The notes under the pieces: generated by a model | Told to the model about the DNA's origin: nothing | Database searches by the model: none | Seen by the model: only the letters and a program-made list of their open reading frames with translations | Source: Blastobasis lacticolella | Taxonomy: Eukaryota; Arthropoda; Insecta; Lepidoptera; Blastobasidae | Reading direction: 5' to 3' | NCBI GenBank assembly: GCA_905147135.1 | Contig: LR990067.1 | Span: forward strand, 9,672,001-9,736,000 | Length of the DNA stretch: 64,000 nucleotides | Part shown: positions 36,651 to 49,430 of the stretch, one piece after another | Layout: every line of letters starts with the position of its first letter | How positions within the stretch are numbered: position 1 is the first letter of the stretch | Translations under genes and position numbers: made by a program

Positions 36651-37009
36651 GTGAGTATTATTTTAGTACTTTACAGGTAGTATTATTCTTATATGTTTAT
36701 TCTGATGTCTCACAGCATGCAACAAAGAAAATATACAATAGCATAACGTCGATTAGCCAATTATGAGACACCACAATTAAATTTCACAAGTTACTACAGG
36801 AAAAAGTTTTATATAAGTGTACAACTTAACTCAAATCGATGACATTTGCTATAGATTGTACCTTTTGTATATAATAAAACATATCGAAAACAACCATAGA
36901 ATCCTAAAATTAATTTACTTTATCTTTAGAGAAAAAGCTCTTGGCCATGATACCCTTAGTGATATGAACAAGTTGATAAAGTTTTTAATATTGACATAAA
37001 TTTTTACAG

Positions 37010-38209
37010 GTATGCGTTGTAATAGCGCCTGGTGGTTGCACAATGGGTCAAGGAACTACAACAGAACAGGAACAATCAACATCCGATACGACAGATGCAT
37101 TTACGACCGTCGAGACTTTCGATCCGCCTACAGCGATAACTCCGGAAGCTACAACCACTGAACCGCCGACTACTGCCAACCCAGATATTACTACAACTGA
37201 TGCAACTACGGATCAGCCCACTGCGACTATACCAGAAGCTATAACCACTGATCCGACGACTATTACCAACCCAGATGTCACTACAACTGATGCGACTACG
37301 GATCAGCCCACTGCGACTATACCTGAAGCTTTAACCACTTATCCAACGACTACTGCCAACCCAGATGTCACTACAACTGGAGCTACTGCTGACCAGCCCA
37401 CGACAATGGTATCAACCGCCCAGCCCACTATTCCGACGCCAGATTCCACTACCAGTGAATGGACAACAGAAGTCACTACACCATCAACTACTATCACTGA
37501 TTCGACTACGGCCAACCCAGATGTCACTACAACTGAAGCAACCACGGATCAGCCCACAGCGACTACACCAGCAACTACTATCACTGATCCGACTACTGTC
37601 AACCCAGTTGTCACTACAACTGAAGCAACTACGGATCAGCCCACTGCGAGTACACCAGAAACTACTATAACTGATCCGACTACTGCCAACCCAGATGTGA
37701 CTACAACTGAAGCAACCACAGATCAGCCCACTGCGACCACACCAGTAACTACTATCACTGATTTGACAACTACCAACCTAGATGTCACTACAACTGAAGC
37801 AACCACGGATCAGTCCACTGTGACTACACCAGAAACTACTATCACTGATCCGACTACTACCAACCCATATGTCACTACAACTGAAGCAACCACAGATCAG
37901 CCCACTGCGACTACACCAGAAAGTACTATCACTGATCCGACTACTGCCAACCCAGATGTCACTACAACTGAAGCTACCACTGACCAACCCACGACAGTGG
38001 TATCAACCGCCCAGCCTACTACTCCGACGTCAGATGCCACTACCAGTGAATGGACAACAGTAGTCAACCCCACTACTCCTGCTAATCTATGTCCGGAAGG
38101 GGCCAGTGGAAATATAAAGCATCCAGATAGATGCGACGCATATATCTGGTGTCCTTTCGGCCTCGAGATTTTTTGCCCCAATGGGTTCGAGTTTAATCCT
38201 GACACTGGA
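37010..38209 (+). CDS. Exon 8: mucin exon
   Basis: Four hundred codons. Its 5' part nearly repeats exon 7 (EQSTSDTTDAFTTVE). The linker holds the fossil trailer (about 37380-37485) and repeats with LDVTTTEATTDQ and NPYVTTTEA variants shared with exons 9-12. It opens domain 8 with DAYIWCPFGLEIFC. It precedes the second retrotransposon-bearing intron. Confidence 0.9.
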
Positions 38210-38434
38210 GTGAGTATTATTTTAGTACTTTACAGTAGTATTATTCTTATATGTTTATTTTGATGTCGATTAGCCAATTAGGAGACACCACAATTAAATT
38301 TCAGAAGTTACTAGAGGAAAAAGTTTTATATAAGTGTACGTACAACTTAACTGACAGTTATAATTTTTATTATAACAAACAAAAAGGACATATTATTTAC
38401 AATTAGAAAAAAATTAAACACTAATACTAAAATA

Positions 38435-39052
38435 TTATATAGTAAAAAAATCATCCACACCGTTGTCCCGCGGAATGGTGCCCAGAAAGCTAGCTGCGTT
38501 GCCTCGTTGTATAGCAATACTTATCCTCTGTCCGAGGAACGCGTCAGCTCTCCGGTCACCTGTGGTGTCAATCAGCTTTTTGCTTAAAACTTTAAAAAGC
38601 TTTAAAGCATCAGGGCCCAACGGTCCCAACGTCTCAACCCCAAACGGCTGAAATATGAAGTCCTGGGCTAGGCTTTCATATTTCCTACGTTTGAGGTCGT
38701 CAGCAGCAGAGGCCGCAGCTCCAGCGCCGCGGGTGGTAGAGGTTACATGGGACGGCGCCAGAGTGTCCACGCAAGTAGCGTCCCATACCAGCGCCCTCCC
38801 ACGTTTCCAAGCAATGAGCGTCATGCCGTCGGGCCTCTTGCCATCGTCACGTACGGTACCATTCGGCTCTAATATGGCCGGTACGTTGACGGTGACAAGC
38901 GCCCTTCGGATGACGTCATTTATTGCCGCGTGTCTGTTGATTCGGCCTGCGCTACGACTACATGACAGACCGTGGTGCCCCAGCGAATCCACATATGCAC
39001 CACAGGGACACCAATGTGGATGAACGAGGTTGACCCCCAACCTCAAACCCAA
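38435..39052 (-). pseudogene. Zinc knuckle and restriction-like endonuclease, copy 2
   Basis: As copy 1 but with the knuckle cysteine kept (HPHWCPCGAYV) and RINRH for RISRH. Confidence 0.75.
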
Positions 39053-39093
39053 ACAAATAGATAACGATAAGTTATCTAAAATGGAGCCGATAT

Positions 39094-41081
39094 TCAGGGA
39101 ATGGACAGCTTGAAGTCAGAATCCTGACTCCCGCTCAGAAACGGCCAAGAGACGAGCACGTTCCAAACACTAGCCGAAGAATCTATTAAATATTTTTGAA
39201 CTTTTTTACAAAGTGGCTCATCCCAAAGCCGTTGGTGAATCGGAGACTCTGGGGGAGTCTCACTCGGACATAAGCTCTTCCAGGCTTGTTCAGCATCTGT
39301 GCAGCATGAGCTTTGCATAAAATTCTGCTGTGGTCCCAAGATTTTGGATACCAGGTTTTGAGTGCTGTGCACAGATGATAAAAAAGCCGGGAGAGAAACA
39401 TTATAAATTTTACGTACCCCAATACCGCCTAGACGAATCGGGAGAGCGGCTTGAGACCAAGAACGCGTATTTAAATTTAAATTAAGAATTTTGCCGAGTA
39501 TATATTTAATTTCAGTGTCCAAAGGTAGAATTAAATTTTCAAATTTCTAAATCGGACTACACCGCAAAAATTAAGTAAACTCCGGGACAAACAGGCAGAA
39601 TCGGAGTATATACAGGGCCATGTGTGACTTTATTTTTACCAGTTCTTCACAATAAATTTCGAATTTTGATTGTTTTTCTTTTAAGAAAGCCGGAATAGAC
39701 TCGTCCATGATGGGAGCACCCAGAAGGCGGAGGTTTTCGTCGTTTAAAATTTTAATTCCCGGTGCAGTAGAGTCAAATTCAGTTATGATTTTTTCTTTGT
39801 CAGTCAATTTTGAGTCCAAATATAACTTGCATTTCGAAAAATTTAAAGTAAGGCCGATTTTCTGGAATTCAGATGTTAAAATATGTAAATCTTTTAAAAC
39901 CGTAGCTGCTTCACCTCCGAGTGTCCCGTCATCCAGGTACCAAATATTCAATTTAGACTGTAATTTTGATATTATAGGATGTATTGCCAAACTGAAAATT
40001 GCTGGTCCGAGTGGGTCTCCCTGTTGACACCCTACTTCAGAGTTCAAAACGTGAGATTTGTACATTAATTTAGAAGGGATATTGTAACATTGCCAAATGT
40101 AAGGTAGTAGTTCTGGACATTGTTGTTTAATTTCAATTAGTAGGGTGTCTCTATTTACCGAATTGAATGCGTTTTTGACGTCCACTTTTAAAACCACCTC
40201 AGCCTGGTCGTGGGTTATAAAAGCCCGCAAGGCATGTACAGCGGCTTCGCAGCCACCTTTACTTCCAAAACCAAGCTGAATAGGTTGAAACGTGGACGTT
40301 AATTTTGGCGCCAATTTTTTAGAAGAAATTTTGGAGGCGAGTCTCCGAAGGTTGGTTCCCACAGCAATCGGCCTCACTCCTCCATCTTTTTTTATTAAAG
40401 CGCACAGGTTTGCACCATACAGCGTCTCAATTATATCTGCGTTTACCCTCCCCGCCATCATGACATTGATCAGGGTGGTGAGATTCTCCAAGAGCTTGAC
40501 TCCAGCATCCCCGCAAGACTTGCACAACAGGTCTTTAAGATGCTGTGATGAAAGTCCGTCGAGGCCGCCGGCTGAACCGTTCTTGAAGGACATCACCGCC
40601 GTCAGAACATCGTCACAGTTAGCGGTGAGGTGGGCGGTGGTGGTAAGATCAGGAGGAGTCAGATCAGGCTGTGGTGCTGATGGGTGTTTATCTTTCAGTG
40701 CTATTAATGTTTGCTGAGAGTCAGGGGCGAGGAAATCCTGCGAAAAGAGCAGCTGCGCTGCGCCCCTTATGTCCCCGTCACTCACCTTCTCTTCAATTTT
40801 CCTCAGCTTATTATATGAATGATATAAACGGCTTGTCTGGAAGAAATTATCCAAAGGGTTATTTTCGGAACAATTTAGTTTAATTTTGGTTGTTAGAGAT
40901 TTTGAATTTTCGTTATTTACATTAAGAATATAGAATGGGAATGTGAGAAGGTGTGTCCAGGCGCGCTTTGAGTTTTCTTTTATCGTGTTTTTAATAACGG
41001 ATGATAACTTGTGTGCAACTGTTATACGAGCGCCCCGTGGTATTCTTTTTATGACTGGCACTGCCGGTTTTAGTTTTGGTC
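39094..41081 (-). pseudogene. Reverse transcriptase and linker, copy 2
   Basis: The RT frame ends at the TAA at 39571, with all polymerase motifs including YLDD. The linker (39094-39522) is open over 142 codons here, opening DTEIKYILGKILNLNLNTRS. Upstream the TGA and the zinc-finger TGA are present as in copy 1. Confidence 0.8.
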
Positions 41082-41939
41082 AGGGCTCGTCCTGATTTGT
41101 GCTTGATGGAGGGGTGGTATTAAAATTTGGACACGATGATGGTATGTTATTTGGGTTTTCCTTGTGTTTTTTTCCAATATGAATATTGAGGCCACGTTTG
41201 GTATTAAAAAAGCGCGCCTGGGGGCAGAGGAATCACTGGAAAGAAGTGGCTCCATCGATTGAATGTCCTCGAATATCGGCATCGTTATTTGCACTCACTG
41301 ACATACACAAAAACTATAATAAAATAAGTTAAAAAATAAGGCAATCTTACGCTAATTATAACAATTTAAAACATACAAAGCACAAACATCCATATATCAC
41401 AAAAACAACATTTTCTTTAACGGCAACGGTGACGTGCGTGACGCGCAGTTTACTCCGCTTTTTATACTGCGCGCGCAGAATCTGACTTTATGCAGCCCTT
41501 CGTTGCTATGGCGACGGCAGCGTGGCGTTATGACAATAGTTTTGTCAAAAAATTAATATAAAAATATTTCACACGGCTTGCCCTAATGCGCAGGCTCCAG
41601 CGATGCCCACAACGCACACAAGCGCTGCGCTGGCGTATACTAGACACAGTTTACGAAAGGTCAGGGGTGTTGGACCTTCGGAACTATTTATAAAACATTA
41701 TAATTCACAGTGTACAATTAGTTGGTTTACAGACTTTTTTTTTTAGATTCCAATGATAAAAAAAATCTATGACATTTGCTATACAATGTACCTCTAGTAT
41801 ATAATAAAACAAATCGAAAACAACCATACAATCCAAAAATTAATTTACTTTATCTTTAGAGAAAAAGCTCTTGGCCATGATACTCTTAGTGATATGAACA
41901 AGTTAAATCAGTTTTTAATATTGACATAAATTCTTACAG

Positions 41940-42965
41940 GTATGCGTTGTAATAGCGCCTGGTGGTTGCACAATGGGTCAAGGAACTACAACAGAGCAGG
42001 AACAAACAACATCCGATACGACAGATGCATTAACAACCGTCGAGACTTCCGATCCGCCTACAGCAATAACTCCGGAAGCTACAACCACTGATCCGCCGAC
42101 CACTGCCAACCCAGATATCACTACAACTGATGCAACTGCGGATCAGCCCACTGCGACTATACCAGAAGCTATAACCACTGATCCGACGACTATTACCAAC
42201 CCAGATGTGACTATAACTGATGCAACTACAGATCAGCCCACTGCGACTATACCAGAAGCTATAACGACTGATCCGACGACTACTGCCAACCCAGATGTCA
42301 CTACAACTGAAGCTACCACTGACCAGCCCACGACAGTAGTATCAACCGCCCATCCCACTATTCCGACGCCAGATTCCACTACCAGTGAATGGACAACAGT
42401 AGTCACTACACCATCAACTACTATCACTGATCCGACTACTGCCAACCCAGATGTCACTACAACTGAAGCAACCACGGATCAGCCCACAGCGACTACACCA
42501 GCAACAACTATCACTGATCCGACTACTGTCAACCCAGTTGTCACTACAACTGAAGCAACCACGGATCAGCCCACTGCGACTACATCAGAAACTACTATAA
42601 CTGATCCGACTACTGCCAACCCAGATGTGACTACAACTGAAGCAACAACAGATCAGCCCACTGCGACTACACCAGGAACTACTATCACTGATCTGACTAC
42701 TACCAACCTAGATGTCACTACAACTGAAGCAACCACAGATCAGCCCACGACAGTGGTATCAACCGCCCAGTCCACTACTCCGACATCAGATACTACTACC
42801 AGCGAATGGACAACGGTAGTCAACCCCACTACTCCTGCTAATCTATGTCCGGAAGGGGCCAGTGGAAATATAAAGCATCCAGATAGATGCGACGCATATA
42901 TCTGGTGCCCTTTCGGCATAGAAATAATTTGCCCCAATGGGTTCGAGTTTGATACTGACACTGGA
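41940..42965 (+). CDS. Exon 9: chimeric mucin exon
   Basis: Three hundred and forty-two codons. The 5' half matches exon 7 (fossil trailer at about 42310-42415). The 3' end encodes GIEIICPNGFEFDTDTG, and the donor side continues as in exon 5, followed by an intron with the same two SINEs as intron 5. The exon therefore joins a 7-like start to a 5-like end. It opens domain 9. Confidence 0.9.
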
Positions 42966-43001
42966 GTGAGTATTATTTTTATTACTTTACAGTAATATTA
43001 C

Positions 43002-43354
43002 AGCCTCTGTAGCCGGGCGGTTGAGTATCCAACTCGCAAGCAAGAGGTACCGGGTTAGAATCCCGATGCGGCCATGTACCAATGACTATTTTCTGAGTTA
43101 TGTGCATTACTTAAACACTAACCGATGCTCTTACGGTGAGGGAAAACATCGTGATAAAACCTGCAACTTCAGGCAACTATATTTGTAACCATGATCCAAT
43201 CTGGTCAGGTTCCCCTGGTAGCAGGGTCACGGAGGTCAGATGGCAGTCGCTCCACTGTAATTACCTGATCGCCAAATCCTGGATCATGGTGATGGCAGAC
43301 CCCGGTCCGCCCTCGTTCTCGAGAGTTTAACCGGGACATTAACGCCAAGATGAT
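43002..43354 (+). repeat. tRNA-derived SINE in intron 9 (duplicate of 29145-29497)
   Basis: The offset from the intron 5 copy is exactly 13,857 bp and flanks are identical, so it was copied by segmental duplication. Confidence 0.8.
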
Positions 43355-43599
43355 TTTCTTTTATTATTTTACAGTAGTATTATTTTTATATGTTTATTTT
43401 TATGTCTCACAGCATGCAACAAAGAAAATATATAATAGCAAAACATCGATTAGCCAATTAGGAGACACCACAATTAAATTTCACAAGTTACTAGGGGTGA
43501 AAGTCTTATAAAAGTATAAAACTTAACTCAAATCGGTGAGAGAGGCTATCAATACAATGTACAACAAAGTATGTAATAAAACAAATCGAAGAAAACCAT

Positions 43600-43812
43600 C
43601 CACCACTACAGCTCATAACAATCAATAGCAAGACTTAAGGCCTCTGCCACGAAAGGGGAGGTTATTGCCCTCATCTCCATGCTTGGCAGGCGGGTTGGAG
43701 ATCGCAGTGTTATAAATAGAATAATGGAAACCGCTGCTACCGATTTTCCAGCCTACGGAGACTCTTAGATCTTTTGCCTCGAAAATCAACTCTGCCGGCC
43801 ACCACGCGGCCA
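43600..43812 (-). repeat. SINE-like repeat in intron 9 (duplicate of 29743-29955)
   Basis: It has the same 11-bp AAGAAAACCAT duplication on both sides and the same 13,857-bp offset. Confidence 0.8.
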
Positions 43813-43933
43813 AAGAAAACCATACAATGCTAAAATTCAATAAATTTATTTTTGAGGAAAAACTCTTGGCTGTAATACCTTAGTGTTATGAAAAAGTTGA
43901 ATCAGTTTTTAATATTGACATTAATTCTTACAG

Positions 43934-45136
43934 GTATGCGTAGTAATAGCGTCTGGTGGTTGCACAATGGGTCAAGGAACTACAACAGAGCAGGAACAAA
44001 CAACATCCGAATCGACTGATTCATTTACGACCGTCGAATCTTCCGATCCACTTACAGCGACAACTCCAGAAGCTACAACCACTGATCCGCCGACTACTGC
44101 CAACACAGATGTCACAACAACTGATGCAACCACGGATCAGCCCACTGCGACTATACCAGAAGCTATAACCACTGATCCGACGACTATTACCAACCCAGAT
44201 GTCACAACAACTGATGCAACTACGGATCAGCCCACTGCGACTATACCAGAAGCTATAACGACTGATCCGACGACTATTACCAACCCAGATGTCACAACAA
44301 CTGATGCAACTACGGATCAGCCCACTGCGACTATACCAGAAGCTTTAACCACTTATCCAACGACTACTGCCAACCCAGATGTCACTACAACTGAAGCTAC
44401 CACTGACCAGCCCACGACAGTAGTATCAACCGCCCAGCCCACTATTCCGACGCCAGATTCCACTACCAGTGAATGGACAACAGTAGTCACTACACCATCA
44501 ACTACTATCACTGATCCGACTACTGCCAACCCTGATGTCACTACAACTGAAGCAACCACGGATCAGCCCACAGCGACTACATCAGCAACTACTATCACTG
44601 ATCCGACTACTGTCAACCCAGTTGTCACTACAACTGAAGCAACCACGGATCAGCCCACTGCGACTACACCAGAAACTACTATCACTGATCCGACTACTAC
44701 CAACCCATATGTCACTACAACTGAAGCAACCACAGATCAGCCCACTGCGACTGCACCAGAAACTACTATCACTGATCCGACTACTGCCAACCCAGATGTC
44801 ACTACAACTGAAGCAACCACGTATCAGCCCACTGCGACTACACCAGAAACTACTATCACTGATACGACTACTGCCAACCCAGATGTCTCTACAACTGAAA
44901 CTACCACTGATCAGCCCACGACAGTGGTATCAACCGCCCAGTCCACTACTCCGACATCAGATGCTACTACCAGTGAATGGACAACGGTAGTCAACCCCAC
45001 TACTCCTGCTAATCTATGTCCGGAAGGGGCCAGTGGAAATATAAAGCATCCAAATAGATGCGACGCATATATCTGGTGTCCTTTCGGCCTCGAGATATTT
45101 TGCCCCAATGGGTTCGAGTTTAATCCTGACACTGGA
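43934..45136 (+). CDS. Exon 10: mucin exon, counterpart of exon 6
   Basis: Four hundred and one codons. VCVVIASGGC and EQTTSESTDSFTTVE are shared only with exon 6. It has fewer repeats than exon 6 (about 700 bp less) but keeps the fossil trailer (44397-44503). Domain 10 opens KHPNRCDAYIWC, with Asn for the otherwise constant Asp before Cys2, from one GAT-to-AAT change. Confidence 0.9.
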
Positions 45137-45350
45137 GTGAGTATTATTTTAGTACTTTACAGTAGTATTATTCTTATATGTTTATTTTGATGTCGATTAG
45201 CCAATTAGGAGACACCACAATTAAATTTCAGAAGTTACTACAGGAAAAAGTTTTATGTAAGTGTACAACTTAACTGACACTTATAATTTTTATTATAACA
45301 AACAAAAAGGACATATTATTTACAATTAGAAATAAAATTAAACACTAATA

Positions 45351-45968
45351 CTAAAATATTATAAAATCATCTGCACCGTTGTCCCGCGGAATGGTGCCCA
45401 GAAAGCTAGCTGCGTTGCCTCGTTGTATAGCAATACTTATCCTCTGTCCGAGGAACGCGTCAGCTCTCCGGTCACCTGTGGTGTCAATCAGCTTTTTGCT
45501 TAAAACTTTAAAAAGCTTTAAAGCATCAGGGCCCAACGGTCCCAACGTCTCAACCCCAAACGGCTGAAATATGAAGTCCTGGGCTAGGCTTTCATATTTC
45601 CTACGTTTGAGGTCGTCAGCAGCAGAGGCCGCAGCTCCAGCGCCGCGGGTGGTAGAGGTTACATGGGACGGCGCCAGAGTGTCCACGCAAGTAGCGTCCC
45701 ATACCAGCGCCCTCCCAAGTTTCCAAGCAATGAGCGTCATGCCGTCGGGCCTCTTGCCATCGTCACGTACGGTACCATTCGGCTCTAATACGGCCGGTAC
45801 GTTGACGGTGACAAGCGCCCTTCGGATGACGTCATTTATTGCCGCGTGTCTGGAGATTCGGCCTGCGCTACGACTACATGACAGACCGTGGTGCCCCAGC
45901 GAATCCACATATGCACCACAGGGACACCAATGTGGATGAACGAGGTTGACCCCCCACCTCAAACCCAA
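45351..45968 (-). pseudogene. Zinc knuckle and restriction-like endonuclease, copy 4
   Basis: It keeps HPHWCPCGAYV, KRPDGMTLIAW and VWDATCVDTLA. A small deletion at the 3' side alters the final residues to GADDFIIF before a stop. Confidence 0.75.
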
Positions 45969-47174
45969 ACAAATAGATAACGATAAGTTATCTAAAATGG
46001 AGCCGATATTCAGGGAATGGACAGCTTGAAGTCAGAATCCTGACTCCCGCTCAGAAATGGCCAAGAGACGAGCACGTTCCGAACACTAGCCGAAGAATCT
46101 ATTAAATATTTTTGAACTTTTTTACAAAGTGGCTCATCCCAAAGCCGTTGGTAAATCGGAGACTCTGGGGGAGTCTCACTCGGACATAAGCTCTTCCAGG
46201 CTTGTTCAGCATCTGTGCAGCATGAGCTTTGCATAAAATTCTGCTGTGGTCCCAAGATTTTGGATACCAGGTTTTCAGTGCTGTGCACAGATGATAAAAA
46301 AGCCGGGAGAGAAACATTATAAATTTTACGTACCCCAATACCGCCTAGACGAATCGGGAGAGCGGCTTGAGATCAAGAACGCGTATTTAAATTTAAATTA
46401 AGAATTTAACCGAGTATACAGGGTGTTTCATAATACATGTATAAAGCCGAAAGGGTGTTAAAGTAGAGCTTTCAAAGAGTGCACTGGCGACTTCATTTTA
46501 TCCGGACATTGAATTTTAATTTTAATAAAAAAAATTAATATTTAAATATAAATAACCATATCGACTACGTTGAAGCGCAGCTCTATTTCAAGTTGATGAT
46601 CATATAAAAAACAGGTTAATAACCTCGTGCGACCCCTATCGAAACAAAGCAGCCTCCTCAAGCCTACTACCAGGAGCCTAATGCTGCGTACACAGTAGTA
46701 CACACCGGGCGATGTGTGACGCGCACCCGTTTCGGCTAACGATTGTCCGTTGGCGTGTGCCAGCCGGCAATCCGCAGTGCAGCGTGGCGGTAACATCAAA
46801 CGGATAGAAGTAATCATCCAATCGCAGTTTGGGCGGATACCGAAGGCCAACAAACAAACGTGCAAATACGAGCCCGAATCGGTTCCCAAAACTCCCAAAG
46901 ATCGTTTGCTTGACCACGAAATGCAAGTATTAGACCTTAGAAGTCCAAATAATTCGGCCGACAGCCCTTCGTTGGCGTACGTTGAGTGTGTACACACCAT
47001 AAGGACGAGTAATAACTTCGTGCCATTCATATCAAAACAAACCAACCTCCTTCATCTTACTACCAGGCGTCGTACTAAATGTTACCTACTTATCTACATG
47101 AATAGGCTCTACCAAATTAACTAGGAACTTGCCTACACTAATTATTTTCGATAGGTAGGTATGCTTAAATAGTC

Positions 47175-47520
47175 GGAGCGTCGGTGGCCTAAGGTTGCGG
47201 TATCCGACTCGTACGCGTGAGGTACCGGGTTCGAATCCCACTGCCGCCATGTACCACTAACTTTTTTCTAAGTTATGCACAGTAGCTGAATACTAACCGA
47301 TGCTTTTACGGTGAGGGAAATCATCGTGATGAAACTTACACATTCAGTTCAGACGACTGAATGTGTAAGTAACCATGATCTAATCTGGTCAGGTTCCCTT
47401 GGTAGCAGGGTTAGGAGCCAGGAATGTCAGATGGCAGTCGCTCCACTGCAATTAATTACCTAATCTGCCAAATCCTAGATCGTGGACCATAGTCAAGGCG
47501 GACCACGGGCACGGAAAATA
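47175..47520 (+). repeat. tRNA-derived SINE inside the TIR transposon
   Basis: The head has CGTCGGTGGCCTAAGGTTGC and GGGTTCGAATCCC. The body carries GGTGAGGGAAATCATCGTGA and TCTGGTCAGGTTCCC. Confidence 0.75.
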
Positions 47521-47539
47521 ATTTTGTGGAGAGAAAAGA

Positions 47540-47795
47540 ATTTGTTACAGTGGAGCGACTACCATCTGACCTCCATGACCCTGCTACCAGGGGAACCTGA
47601 TTGAATCATGGTTACAATTTCAGTTGCCAGAATTTGCAGATTTCATCATGATGTTTCCCTCACCATAGGAGCATCGGTTAATTTCAACTAATGTACATAA
47701 CTCAGAAAAGAGTCATTGGTACATTGCCACAGCGGGATTCGAACCCGGCACCTCTCTCGCTTACGAGTCGGATACTCAACCGCCCAGCCACCAAC
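47540..47795 (-). repeat. tRNA-derived SINE, inverted relative to its neighbour
   Basis: The B box reads in reverse as GGGATTCGAACCCGG, and the body landmarks are the inverse of those at 47175. The two SINEs lie tail to tail. Confidence 0.75.
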
Positions 47796-47799
47796 GTTC

Positions 47800-49430
47800 T
47801 TGAAAAACATACTTAAGATAGCTACATAACTAAAACAGAATTCGTTCAATTGATAAATCGTTCTACACAAATAAGTAGGTACTATGTCCTACTAAAATGG
47901 TTCACTCATCTAGGGACCTACGTAGCGTAGGGAACCACTTATGAGACTAGTTTTGTTGAAACAGATTACTAAATACCTACATGTTTTCATGAACAGATAA
48001 AAGCGTTGTCTTTTCTGCCTATTTCCCGTCGGAAAAGAACCTCCTAACGTTACGATTAGGTACTAGCTAGGTAGCATATCTTAAAGTCTAGCTAGAATCT
48101 AGACCTTTAAAGCATGTAGGTACGTACCTTTTTAAAGTTATTTTATGAAAACAAACAGCGTCAGGTGCCATACTTTCTTGCTTTCTTGTGGCTCGGATGA
48201 CTGATAGATATTAACTATCAAGTAAGCTTGCACTCGTATCGTAGCGTAGCTAGGTAGGTACACTCCATACACACAGATACACAACACTACGCAGGCTCTG
48301 GTTGCTATGCAATACGTAAATAGGTAGGTACCATGGTGTTTGGCCTACTGCTAGCTTGCATTCATACACAGAATAATGATTATCACAATACTTAAACGTT
48401 GAACGCTGAACACAGACAAGACTACGTTAATACTGGTACCTGAAGCTATAAATCATTCGTTCACATCGTTAACACTCTTATCACAGTTATCTTCACAATA
48501 GGTACTTAGGTATCCTACAACTACAACGCAACAATCATTTCGGTCACGCGAAAAGCTAAAAACTGAATGAACGAATACGACGCGAAAGTAGGCAAATTTC
48601 GTCAATGGAAGTCGCGCCGTGGGTCAAACCACAAAATAAAGAACGGCCCGCCAAAGTATTCTATTTTTAGATTTTGTAGTTTTCAGTTTCTATTTTGATG
48701 TCAAAAGCGCCGCCACAGCTCCGGCGCCGGCCTTGACCTTGACGGCACGTGCAAAAGGATTCGTACTTAGGGATCCGTGTTTTAGGGGTCTAACTTATTT
48801 CGCCTTTTATGTTCTCTCGTTTTATGTTCTCCTGGTAGTTGCACCATAATGTTGATTTTTTTTTAATTTGTTAAAGTGAGTCTCAAGCGAATCCAACTGT
48901 GGGCTTAATAATAATCCTTATGGCGATGGCCTACATTTGCTTATCACGATTTTATCGGGTAGTTTGGTACAATGACAGTAACCTAGACAGTAATTTCTAA
49001 AATTGTGTTTGGGTCCGTGCTCCACCTAGGTGACCTAGGTTCTCCAATTGGGTGAAGCATGGGATATTTACAGGTAAAGCTCCATCAACTAAGAATCATT
49101 AAGTTAATTTTAGTTGATAAGAAATGTTCGTGAAAACGATAGGTACGATTACCTACGCGACACTGAAACATGACTGACAGACATGACATGAGAAAGCAAA
49201 CTCGTAAAAAGACAAAGATGTTACATTAATTAGAGTTTGCTACATGAATATGCTACAGTAATTTGAATAAGACTACTTTGCTATTAGTTAGGTGGTGGTG
49301 CACTTTCGTAAAAACTATGAATGAACCTTTTGAATTAAAATCATAATTGATTACAATATTTTTTTGTACAGAACCCTCGAAAGCAAAAAATACAAAACGG
49401 ATAATTTAGACCTCCTTAATATTGCGCCTA
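47800..49430. other. Interior of the TIR transposon without recognised genes
   Basis: AT-rich with many TAGGTA-type simple motifs. Around 48580-48775 base composition turns GC- and CpG-rich (AAGCGCCGCCACAGCTCCGG), unlike its surroundings. No ORF with a recognisable domain. Confidence 0.4.

Larger units (their letters stand above)
38353..41768 (-). mobile_element. Retrotransposon copy 2 in intron 8
   Basis: It has the same boundaries relative to the intron and the same organisation as copy 1. It shares the TGA, TGA, TAA and TAG interruptions and the frame break, but lacks the extra linker TAA of copies 1 and 4. GLRLGVNL and WKRGRALVW variants pair it with copy 3 (52612-56023). Confidence 0.8.

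Noticed and set aside
46542..47045. Transposase gene of the TIR element
   Set aside because: The 167-codon frame shows no DDE-type spacing or helix-turn-helix that I can recognise, and its opposite strand is equally open.
4668..47795. tRNA genes at the A/B-box motifs (for example 4690, 21597, 29150, 43007, 47185, 47740)
   Set aside because: Only box-containing heads are present; no acceptor stem pairs and each is fused to a SINE body.
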